Source of the DNA: Hamiltosporidium magnivora
Lineage: Eukaryota > Microsporidia > Dubosqiidae
Direction of reading: 5' to 3'
Length of the DNA: 27,595 nucleotides
NCBI GenBank assembly: GCA_004325065.1
Contig: PITI01000052.1
Location: 1-27,595, forward strand
Below are positions 20,460 through 27,595 of this stretch, in pieces (position 1 is the stretch's first letter; the number at the start of each line of letters is the position of its first letter). The position numbers and the translations under genes are program-made. A model generated the notes under the pieces. That model had not been told where the DNA came from. It made no database searches and saw only the letters and a program-made list of their open reading frames with translations.

Positions 20460-20799
20460 AAAAGTCAAATTTATTTTTCGTTTATAGAAATTTTAATTTG
20501 AAAAAATAATTTTTCGAAATCTAAGAACAAAAAAAATGTTCTATTTTGTACTTTTATAATTAAATTTGAATTTCTGTAAATAGTTTCATTAAAATATTTA
20601 CCAATTTAAATTGTTTGTATGTAATTTATAAAGCATCGTAATTATCTGAATTCAAAATAAAAATTTAAAAAAAATAAGTTTGTTCAAAACAGATAAAAAT
20701 TTGTTCCTATTTATAAAAAAGCAATAATTTTTAACCAAATACTATTTTCATGCACAAATTTTGAATTAAAATTTTATTAACAAAAACTAAATCACAGTT
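20460..20799. other. Spacer between two minus-strand genes
   Basis: 340 bp of A/T-rich sequence. A minus-strand AATAAA (20773-20778), about 22 bases beyond the NAA50-like stop, is a plausible polyadenylation signal. The rest presumably carries the PAP2_C promoter; no CCC motif is close to its ATG. Confidence 0.45.
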
Positions 20800-21270
20800 T
20801 CATATCAAAAAACTTTTTTCTAAAAAATATGCGCTTTTTGGTAAAATATTTCTATAATATGATTCTTCTATTTTAATAACTTCATATCCATTCTTCTTAT
20901 AAAACGAAAGTGCTTCAGAATTACTTGTCTGTACATGTAATCTAAATATAGGAATTCCGAATTCATTCAATAATTTTTTTTCTAATTTCTCTAAACATAT
21001 TTTCCCGATTCCTTTTCTCCGCAAAGTATTTACAATTCCAAAAGTCATTATATAAGCATTACTACATTCTTTATCCATTTCATAACTACAGCATCCGATA
21101 TAATTTTGATCTAATAAAAATAAATATCCGTGTTTTACCTGGCTATTACATAATTGCCCATAAAATGTTTTTCTATATTTCAATGGATATATCAACTTAT
21201 CTATTTTAATCATTTCTAAAATATTTTTAATAGATGTGTGTTCAAAAATAATTTTATTTTCGTATTCCAT
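20800..21270 (-). CDS. N-alpha-acetyltransferase of the NAA50 (San) type
   Basis: 156 residues, a single GNAT domain, expected to acetylate protein N-termini using acetyl-CoA, often alongside the NatA complex. The match to NAA50 is specific: LIYPLKYRKTFY (26-37) for the substrate-pocket FPV.Y segment, AYIMTFGI (72-79), the acetyl-CoA loop RRKGIGK (84-90), LHVQTSNSEALSFYKKNGYE (111-130) and EESYYRNILPKSAYFLEK (135-152). The residues equivalent to the catalytic pair of human NAA50, Tyr 73 and His 112, fall at the same numbers here. Length is close to the 169 of the human protein. The start is the in-frame ATG at 21270. A CCC (21290-21292) and an out-of-frame ATG (21287) lie just upstream. The gene is complete, with PAP2_C downstream on the same strand. 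Confidence 0.92.
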   Translation of the reverse strand: MEYENKIIFEHTSIKNILEMIKIDKLIYPLKYRKTFYGQLCNSQVKHGYLFLLDQNYIGCCSYEMDKECSNAYIMTFGIVNTLRRKGIGKICLEKLEKKLLNEFGIPIFRLHVQTSNSEALSFYKKNGYEVIKIEESYYRNILPKSAYFLEKSFLI

Positions 21271-21879
21271 ATATTTTTGTTACCATTAAGGGCAAACAAT
21301 TAAATTTATTTGGAAATTTTTTGTTTAATTCTATTAAATTGAGAAAATATATAAAATTGATAATCGTTCTTGTATTGAATTATAAAGTAATTACTTTATT
21401 TGACTTTTGATTTATTTTTTCTAGTAAAAATACTTTTGAAAATATTGTTTATTAGAAAATACGAAGTTTACTTATTTGTTTTGAAATTTAAGTCACTATA
21501 AACTATCTTTTTTTGCTTAAGTTTTCATTTCTTTTCTTTTTATCCATGAACTAATTCGGAATATTGAATTAAATATAAAATATAATTTATAAATTATAAA
21601 TTTTAAACTATTTCTGTTATTTAAAAATTTATATTTTAAAAGAAGTAAATTCGATACATAAATTATAAGTATGTTTGAAAACCTACAGAGTATTTTTTAA
21701 TTTTTTATAAATTCAAAGTATTGTAAATCTTGAACATTTTGATCTATAAAACTGTTTTCATATATATACTTAAATTCATATTTAAATTAATTGTTTTGGG
21801 AAATAGAAGTATTTGCAAAACTTTATTTAAAAATATCCCACCTTCGTTTTAAAACAAAGGAAGGTATTATATTTGTTTT
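21271..21879. other. A/T-rich spacer, no gene seen
   Basis: Upstream flank of the NAA50-like gene. Apart from the CCC at 21290-21292 it shows nothing I can name. Confidence 0.5.
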
Positions 21880-22500
21880 AATGACATATACAGTTCTAAG
21901 GTTAACATAAATACTGCTCTACCGACATTCCATCGGTACCCCGTACGATACTTACGCCACAAAGCCTTTGATCCACCAGGTCTATATAACCTATTTACTA
22001 GATGAGAAAGTTACCTGGAGTTCGTTTATGTCTGTTACATGGAGTGTGATCGAGAGCTGAAACACATCATAAGCTTCCTTAAGACTATGGAACATTCCCA
22101 TATACTCTACGGCTTTTAAACCCGATAAATTCAATCCAAAATATATCTCGGCGACGTAAATAGGGTCAATCTAGAGTGTGCAATGCCATATCCACTGGTA
22201 TAACCTGCTACTTACCTCTCCAGGCTTCATAAGGTTTTTTTCCATATCCACCGGATGCTAAGTCTTCTAACCGAAATATGAAAGGCTAGGATTCCATTGT
22301 TTTAGATGGAAATTACTAAAGCTTCAGCCGGAGTCTATGATTTAGGTAAGTAAAAAACTAAAAAATAAATTCTAAGAAGGTAAAGCTATTTTGTAGACCT
22401 TCTCGTAAACACGGATATCCGTATAACTTCCGAAATAAAACAAGATTTTATTTTCAACGAAATTCCAGGCAATGACTTCAAACCGTTTTAACATACACAT
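21880..22500 (-). repeat. Unclassified dispersed element, copy 2 (best-preserved frame)
   Basis: Homologous to 10140-10780 in the same orientation. On the minus strand one frame carries RLEDLASGGYGKK, a stop, then QVIPVDMALHTLD (to about 22175). After one shift, a second frame gives DPIYVAEIYFGLNLSG, EYMGMFHSLKEAYDVF, LSITLHVTDINELQVTF and, past three stops, VSYGVPMECR and IYVNL. The counterparts in copy 1 are ITLHTMEIKEF and VSYGLPMVCHRAVIYL. Amino-acid pieces match across divergent DNA, which suggests an old coding sequence. No match to a known family comes to mind. The upstream end is blurred near 22500. Confidence 0.75.
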
Positions 22501-22790
22501 TACTAGCAGATTATTTTTAATATGGTTATCCTATGACCTACCTTACATTTTAAAAAAAATTATAAAATGTGATAGAAATTTTAGTAATTCTAAAACATAA
22601 GTGAAGAGTCGGATTTAGAAGAAAAGACGCAGTAAAGAGGTAGAAGAATATATATGAAAATGATAAAAAGAATCTACCCCGAGAATTTTATTAAATAAGT
22701 AATCCTGACAATAAAAAGAAATTAAATAGTCGTTGCTTTATAAAGATAGTAAAAAAGATGTAAAAAGTAGTATTTATTGTACTATCTACT
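22501..22790. other. A/T-rich spacer, no gene seen
   Basis: Lies between element copy 2 and the broken membrane-protein gene. It has no supportable frame. Confidence 0.5.
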
Positions 22791-24363
22791 CTAATAATTC
22801 CTTTTATTCCTTTTGATCTTCACTGTCATGTAAAAGACGATTATAACAGTGATTAAAAACAGAGTGGAAAAGATGATACGTCTCAAAGCGCAATTTTCGC
22901 AAATCTTGAAAAAATATTTCGCTATTTTGATCTTCTCTTGGTATAATTTTTCTAAATTGTGTTTCCAGTGAAATATATTGTTCTTTTTCCAACTCTGCCT
23001 TCTCTTCTGTATTAAAAAACGGTAGAGCACTATCAGAAAATATATCAAATAGTATTTTATAACTTGTATAACAATTTCTTTTTCATTAGTATCTTTTCTA
23101 ATTCACAACTATTTATCAGTGACAGCAGGGGGGTTGCAGTTGCGAGGCAATCCTTAGACATTGTTTCAGTAGAATTGTAAGTATTTGTTATTTTTTTAAT
23201 TTCGTTTGTATCAAACGAAAATACAAGATCCGTTATAAAATTAGTATCAGAAATTTCAGGCGAATTGAATTTACTGTCAATTGAACCAAATCCCCAGTTT
23301 CGGATTCCAATGTTTAGGATATTTAAAATTTTAAGAAAATCATCTTCCATATTTAATCCGAAACTACAAACCACAATGATTATTTCAAGAATTAAATTTA
23401 AATTATTATCCAAAACATTATTTATTCGGTCTTTTAAACTGAAAGTGTGGTCTATACGCATCGATTTTATCTCATCGTTACGCAGTCTCATATCAGTCAA
23501 TAAAAGAATACTTTCGATACTTTTAATTGCTAAAAAAACGGAAATATAACATTTTTTTGAAACATCTATCGACTTCAGTCTTTCCAAAACAACCTTTTCA
23601 GAGAAATAAAAAATGTAGCTTTGCCTAAAATTCCACATGTTGGGGAAAACATACTTTTTATACCCCCGAGTTCTCTCTCAAATATCTCCTGGTTCGAATC
23701 ACTAAAACCGGGCTGGGTTTCCATTGATTTTTGTTCGATACAACAAATATTTTTGATAAATTTTTTATAATTTATTTCTGTATTATTCTTAAAAAATTTG
23801 GCAAGAAAATAATGATTATTTAAAAAATTTTCAATTCTTGGTAAATCAGATTGTGAAACATCTTTATAAGAAACGACTGAATCAAAAATTTTTTGAAGTT
23901 ATTGATGAGTTGAACTTGGTTTACTGACTACATCTTCACTAAACTGTATCGGAGGTAGTGACGATTCTTTAGGCCTTGCATCTGACTTTTTAGACCCAAG
24001 AGACTTAAAATATTCTCTAATTTCCCCAAATGCCCCCAAACAGCTTTTTGACGAAGGAGAATTATTCGTATTAGATTTATTTGAATTTTCTGCAGCCTCA
24101 ACAAGTGAATAATTTGCACTACTAAGACATCCGCTTTGGTCCTGTTCAGATATATTCCTGCCTTTATTTTAAATGTCTAGACGTTGTGATACTCTACGGC
24201 TGCTTTCATAATCAGTATTACTAATTTTTGCGACAGTTCTTTTATATAAATGTGAATGTACTTGTCGCTTATCTCTATACGCTCTTTCTAATTTATTAGA
24301 ATTCTTATTGAACTGCGCGCCTTGAGAACCAAATATAGACGACCAAAAAACAAGGAAAATCAT
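22791..24363 (-). pseudogene. Broken gene for a secreted or type I membrane protein, family unknown
   Basis: From the ATG at 24363 one frame runs about 250 codons with only two stops (TAA at 24169-24171 and at 23899-23901). It opens with a signal-peptide-like MIFLVFWSSIFGSQGA, then a polar, Ser/Lys/Asn-rich ectodomain (segments such as SPSSKSCLGAFGEIREYFKS and KFFKNNTEINYKKFIKNICC). A shift between about 23660 and 23600 passes into the frame 23638-23057 (MWNFRQSYIFYFSEKVV...SLINSCELEKIL). A second shift near 23090 passes into the last frame, which ends in a hydrophobic span (IIFSTLFLITVIIVFYMTV) and a basic tail KIKRNKRNY, stop at 22791. An overlapping acidic frame (22992-22804) could instead be the true ectodomain end, which would add two shifts. 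The layout is a signal peptide, an ectodomain of about 450 residues and one membrane span. I cannot name the family; a surface or secreted microsporidian protein is inferred. Confidence 0.6.
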
Positions 24364-25094
24364 TTTTTTGTTCGAAAGAAGAAACAAGATATGGGCTTTG
24401 TTGTTATTTTCTTTTATTTGTTGAAAAACTTTAAATGTAATATTATAATTTCTTATTTAAGCAACTGCTTTTTAATTGTTTGAGTTGAAAAAATCATATA
24501 TTTTTATTGAGAATAAAAAGATTTTCAGAACCTCCTAAATCGTAATAACTTTGTTTCATGTGAAGTAATTTATTGTTAACTACTTTTTTACATCGAAATA
24601 CCTTCTGTTTTTATAGAGCAATAATCTAAATTTTATTAATTTTTTTTACCAAAAATAGAAAAATTAAATTTAAAAAAATTTCAATTACTTTTAATTTTTT
24701 TTAAAGTATCAATGTTAAAAAATATAAATCAAATTAAATTTTATAATTTTTAGAGATTTGATAAGTATTATTTTCGAAAAATATTGAAAAAATATATTGT
24801 AATTTTTCAAATATTCGTCTGAATTATGGCAATTTATAGAAGCTTAATCGCAAATCTACTTCATATCTTAAATTAAATTATGTCATAATGCAATTTTTAA
24901 TTCTTTTGTAGAAATTCCGGAGTTTACATATTATCGGTCTAAAGTTACTTTTAATTATGTTATTCTTATAAATCAAGCAATTTTTCAACGATATTCTATA
25001 AGTAGTTTATATTTTCTGAACTTTTTTATATGAATGAAAATTCATTTAGATATGCTATTAATTTTGCAATTTTTTTGTTCATAATAATTTTCTT
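24364..25094. other. A/T-rich region upstream of the broken membrane-protein gene
   Basis: No gene seen. A CCC lies about 30 bases before the ATG (sense aaagcccatatc). The rest is A/T runs. Confidence 0.45.
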
Positions 25095-25315
25095 AATCTA
25101 GATGATCAATTATTGAAATTTCATGTTTTTTAAATATATTAATACCAAATTTAGTTACATAGATAAGGCTTTCAATCTAAATCAATTGTTGAAATTTTAT
25201 ATTTTTTAAATTTTTTAATACCAAATTTAATTTATTGGTAATGCCCTTATTCTAAATTAATTATTTAAATTTTATATTTTTTAAATTTATTGATGCCAAA
25301 TTCGGTAATATTAAC
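25095..25315. repeat. Three-copy tandem repeat, unit about 75-79 bp, diverged
   Basis: Units start near 25095, 25174 and 25249. Each has the order (a)atctaaat.aatt, ttgaaattttatattttttaaa and taataccaaatt. The third unit is incomplete, ending near taatatt. Identity is lower than in the 4159-4375 array, so this duplication is older. It is non-coding. Confidence 0.75.
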
Positions 25316-25759
25316 AATTGATTTATTTTGGTGGGATGAATAACCGCTTTTTTTATTTATATTCTTTTATTTTATAAGTCAAGAAATATCTGATTGTACC
25401 GTTATTTATCAGATAGCCAAAAAAAGAACTAGGAATACATTTGAAGTTGTGTTATTGAGTGCTTAAAAAAATGGCTAGAAAGATGTGATTAAATGTATTT
25501 CGATTTATTTTTGGCTGTAAAATTTAAAGTAAGGAAATTAAAAAATCAAAACGTAAATCATTTACATGTTTAAATCCAAATGCCTAAATAGATAATGATA
25601 CAATATAGAGTAAAAATTATAAATTAGAAATAATAATGATTCATCTTATATTGCGACATGCTATTGCACTTTAACACCTCTTACTACTTAAATATCCTAT
25701 AAAAGGCTTTAGCAATCTATCACAACCTAAATCTTTCGTTTCCAGTACTAAATTTCACC
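25316..25759. other. A/T-rich spacer, no gene seen
   Basis: No supportable frame or RNA gene. Confidence 0.5.
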
Positions 25760-25803
25760 TTCGGGCGAAAAAAAGTTTCTAGGCTCTCCCAATTTCGCCC
25801 CAA
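25760..25803. repeat. Inverted repeat around gggcgaaa / tttcgccc
   Basis: Eleven-base arms ttcgggcgaaa (25760-25770) and tttcgccccaa (25793-25803) pair at ten positions across a 22-base loop. They lie in a local GC-richer patch. No coding or transposon end is recognised beside it. It could be a hairpin in an RNA or chance. Confidence 0.4.
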
Positions 25804-26228
25804 AGTTCTGGAAAATACATAATTTATGTTTTTCTTGCGCGAACCGAATATTTTGTGAAAAAAAGATTTATAACTATGAATTGGAAAACTTATTAAGGAA
25901 AAATTAAGAAAATTAATTTAATTAGAAAAATTCAAAATTTTAAAAAGAAATATTAATTTTTAATTTATTTTTAGCTGCTTTATATTTAGTTTGGTTTTTT
26001 AGTATTTTTTAAGTTGCTTTACTCTGTTTTATGAAATTTAACAAGAGTATATACTATAGAAACCCAAATACAATATCAATGCATGATATTGTGATATAAT
26101 TTTGAAATACTTCAAAAGAACTCTTTTGACATTGCGAAAATATAGGTTGGTGTGCTTTGTTCAGGGGTAAAGGCTATCGTATGACATGGTGTATTATATA
26201 TATTTATAAGAATTAATATTATGGCAAG
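25804..26228. other. A/T-rich spacer, no gene seen
   Basis: No supportable gene. The stretch holds a near-palindrome (caatatcaatgcatgatattg, near 26070) and the phrase ataggttggtg near 26142, which resembles a mariner end but has no partner. Confidence 0.4.
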
Positions 26229-26303
26229 GTGGAAACTAATATGTTAGAAAATCATTAAAATGTGTTTCGATTTAATGACTAATATTTCATCGCCACTTTC
26301 CAC
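26229..26303. repeat. Nested co-centred inverted repeats
   Basis: Outer arms gtggaaa (26229-26235) and tttccac (26297-26303) share almost the same centre as inner arms tcattaaa (26252-26259) and tttaatga (26271-26278). The sequence between arms does not pair well. This could be a worn hairpin or small inverted-repeat element. Confidence 0.3.
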
Positions 26304-26525
26304 GTTCTTTGCATCATATTTTTAGACTATTTTGATGTTTAATAGGAAATTGAGAGGTGTGTTGCGGCTGCTATGGCACGGAGTCGTATATTTTTTAGCA
26401 CTATAAATTACACAAGAAAATTTTTTTCTTTCTTGATTTGATACTTTTCGTGTCAGATACGCAACAGACACGTTTCCTTCACTATAAGCGTTTGTAGATA
26501 TCAGCAATTGGCTCTTTAATTAGAA

Positions 26526-27595
26526 ATTTGCTGGAATTGATCGTATCTGCAACTTTTACACCAAGATAATTACGAGCCTTCATAAAAATCTTTACGATAT
26601 TGTAAAATTCATATGTTTAGAATGAACGACATAAGCCGACTAGTATTGTTGTGGACTTACTTATCAGAATCCTGACGGTATACCAAATACTGGTTCTGAT
26701 TACAGGCTAATAAAATGTATGCAAACATATACAAACTGACAAAAAAATGTGTTACACAAGTGGTACAGCTTGAGGTGTAAAGAAGAGGGTTACTTTCAGA
26801 TAATCAGTTAGGAACATTAGCGAAAAGAGAAATCTTATTGATTGTTACCATTAATATAGAGTACGAAAACAATTTTAAGAAAATGTAAATTGATGCAAAA
26901 AAGCTTATGATCCAATAGATCATGCTTATTTGAGTCAATGAATCGAAAAACTTAATCTACCTGATTAGATCCTAAATTTATTTGGTAAATATATCAAAAT
27001 AGAAAATTTATATACCAGTAGGGCCTGTAAAAATCATTAGCAAGAAGATGAATTTGCAAAGAGATAGTTTATCATCATTTTTGTTTATATTGTTTGGATT
27101 CATTCAGCCGAAAGCTTAAGAGAAATACATAAGGGAACCAAAAAAACAGATGCAGAATCCCACGCGACATATCATCTCTTGTTTATTGATGATCTTAATC
27201 TCCTTGTCGAAGATGAACAAACACTAGAAGAAATGACGAGGAGGTTAAGAAGTTTATGAATAATATAAGATTGGAAATAAATAAAGAGAAGAGCCACTAA
27301 TGATCCATGTTGTGAAAATACTGCTACTCTTCTTGAAGAAATAGGGATTTATAAATACCTTGGAATAATATAAAATAGCAGAGGAATTCCAACAAGTAAG
27401 TCGTTTGAGGAAGTACAGAGAAAACTGATAGCACGATTAGAAAGACTTTGATGCACGAGATTAAATGATAGAATTTTTTATAGCCATTAATCAACATGCG
27501 ATTTATTTACTAAACCGTAATATAGGTGTATCCGACTAGAACCGGCTGACATATAAGTTAGATAATGCGGTGCGTGCAGTGTTAGTAAAGAACAA
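26526..27595 (+). pseudogene. Decayed R2-like non-LTR retrotransposon reverse transcriptase, runs off the right edge
   Basis: From 26526 one frame reads FAGIDRICNFYTKIITSLHK and NLYDIVKFICLE, then, past three stops, NPDGIPNTGSDYRLIKCM (to about 26715). Further pieces follow in shifted frames: IYKLTKKCVTQVVQLEV, LLSDNQLGTLAKREI, DAKKAYDPIDHAYL, EKLNLPD, RDSLSSFLFILFG, then HLLFIDDLNLLVEDEQTLEEM with the active-site box FIDD at 27182-27193. After it come CCENTATLLEEIGIYKYLGI, SFEEVQRKLIARLERL and, at the edge, KLDNAVRAVLVKN. The order is that of an R2-lineage RT from upstream of the fingers to past the thumb. Elements of this style are known in microsporidian genomes, and FIDD in place of YADD/FADD is not unusual there to my knowledge. 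Stops and shifts throughout show that this copy is dead. The 5' boundary may lie before 26526; the 3' end lies outside the window. Confidence 0.85.
27182..27193 (+). other. Reverse transcriptase FIDD catalytic box
   Basis: Codons ttt-att-gat-gat encode FIDD within LLFIDDLNLL. This is the metal-binding loop of the R2-like RT. Confidence 0.8.

Noticed and set aside
20460..20468. Upstream start of the PAP2_C protein at 20468
   Set aside because: The codon there is TTG; the first ATG (20459) is preferred in a eukaryote, and nothing conserved is lost.
20113..20487. 124-codon plus frame over the PAP2_C gene
   Set aside because: Antisense shadow; no family motif, whereas the minus strand carries all four SMS motifs.
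23265..23549. 94-codon plus frame in the broken membrane-protein gene
   Set aside because: Antisense to the minus-strand coding pieces, with no signature of its own.
23690..23702. ggttcgaatc as a second pol III B box
   Set aside because: It lies inside the coding frame of the broken membrane-protein gene and has no A box at the right distance; chance.
26142..26160. Mariner-like inverted-repeat end (ataggttggtg)
   Set aside because: Only about a dozen bases resemble such ends; no partner repeat and no transposase fragment found.
26322..26507. 61-codon minus frame
   Set aside because: No recognisable motif, and it abuts the retrotransposon remnant on the other strand; unsupported.
1..27595. 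A/T-rich bacterial or symbiont origin
   Set aside because: GWT1, NAA50-type and SMS-type proteins, AATAAA signals, RTE/R2-like LINEs and wide monocistronic spacing all indicate a eukaryote.
1..27595. CRISPR array or prokaryotic defence system
   Set aside because: The tandem repeats are directly adjacent without unique spacers of constant length, and no cas-like or defence protein is present.

Overview
The window is strongly A+T-rich eukaryotic DNA. Five intact intronless genes sit far apart, separated by 0.3-6.8 kb of A/T-rich spacer that holds decayed mobile elements. Two coding starts have a CCC/CCCC motif 7-12 bases upstream (RluA-type gene and GWT1). Two genes have a stop codon inside an AATAAA signal. 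The proteins are eukaryotic families. The best fit is a large-genome, transposon-loaded microsporidium; Hamiltosporidium is my guess, from the style of the R2-like retroelement and the proteins. This taxonomic call is inference.

Left part (1-5100): a decayed gene of unknown family carrying seven decapeptide repeats and an N/T-rich tract (about 203-1526, +). Next comes a decayed RTE-type non-LTR retrotransposon (1690-3840, -) whose reverse-transcriptase YVDD box is still readable, then a non-coding stretch with two short tandem arrays. Centre-left (5119-12884): a Pus8/Pus9-type tRNA pseudouridine synthase (-) with an internal tandem-repeat insert, a polypurine tract, GWT1/PIG-W inositol acyltransferase (+), one copy of an unclassified dispersed element, and glucose-6-phosphate isomerase (-).

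Centre-right (12900-19690): a gene desert. It holds a second copy of the dispersed element (15390-15760), a decayed DDE integrase (about 16370-17120) in the same orientation, and a GC-richer island with a tRNA-like B box (19057-19275). Right part: a sphingomyelin-synthase-type PAP2_C transferase (-), an NAA50-type N-acetyltransferase (-), the third copy of the dispersed element, a broken gene for a secreted/type I membrane protein (22791-24363, -), a tandem array, and an R2-like non-LTR retrotransposon (+) that runs off the right edge.

The intact genes are housekeeping: tRNA modification, GPI-anchor synthesis, glycolysis, sphingolipid head-group transfer and N-terminal acetylation. They do not form an operon or a recognisable system. 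GWT1 and the PAP2_C enzyme both act on membrane lipids but lie 10 kb apart. I found no rRNA, convincing tRNA or CRISPR array. The item most likely to be undescribed is the three-copy dispersed element, whose copies share protein-like conservation that I cannot assign to a family.
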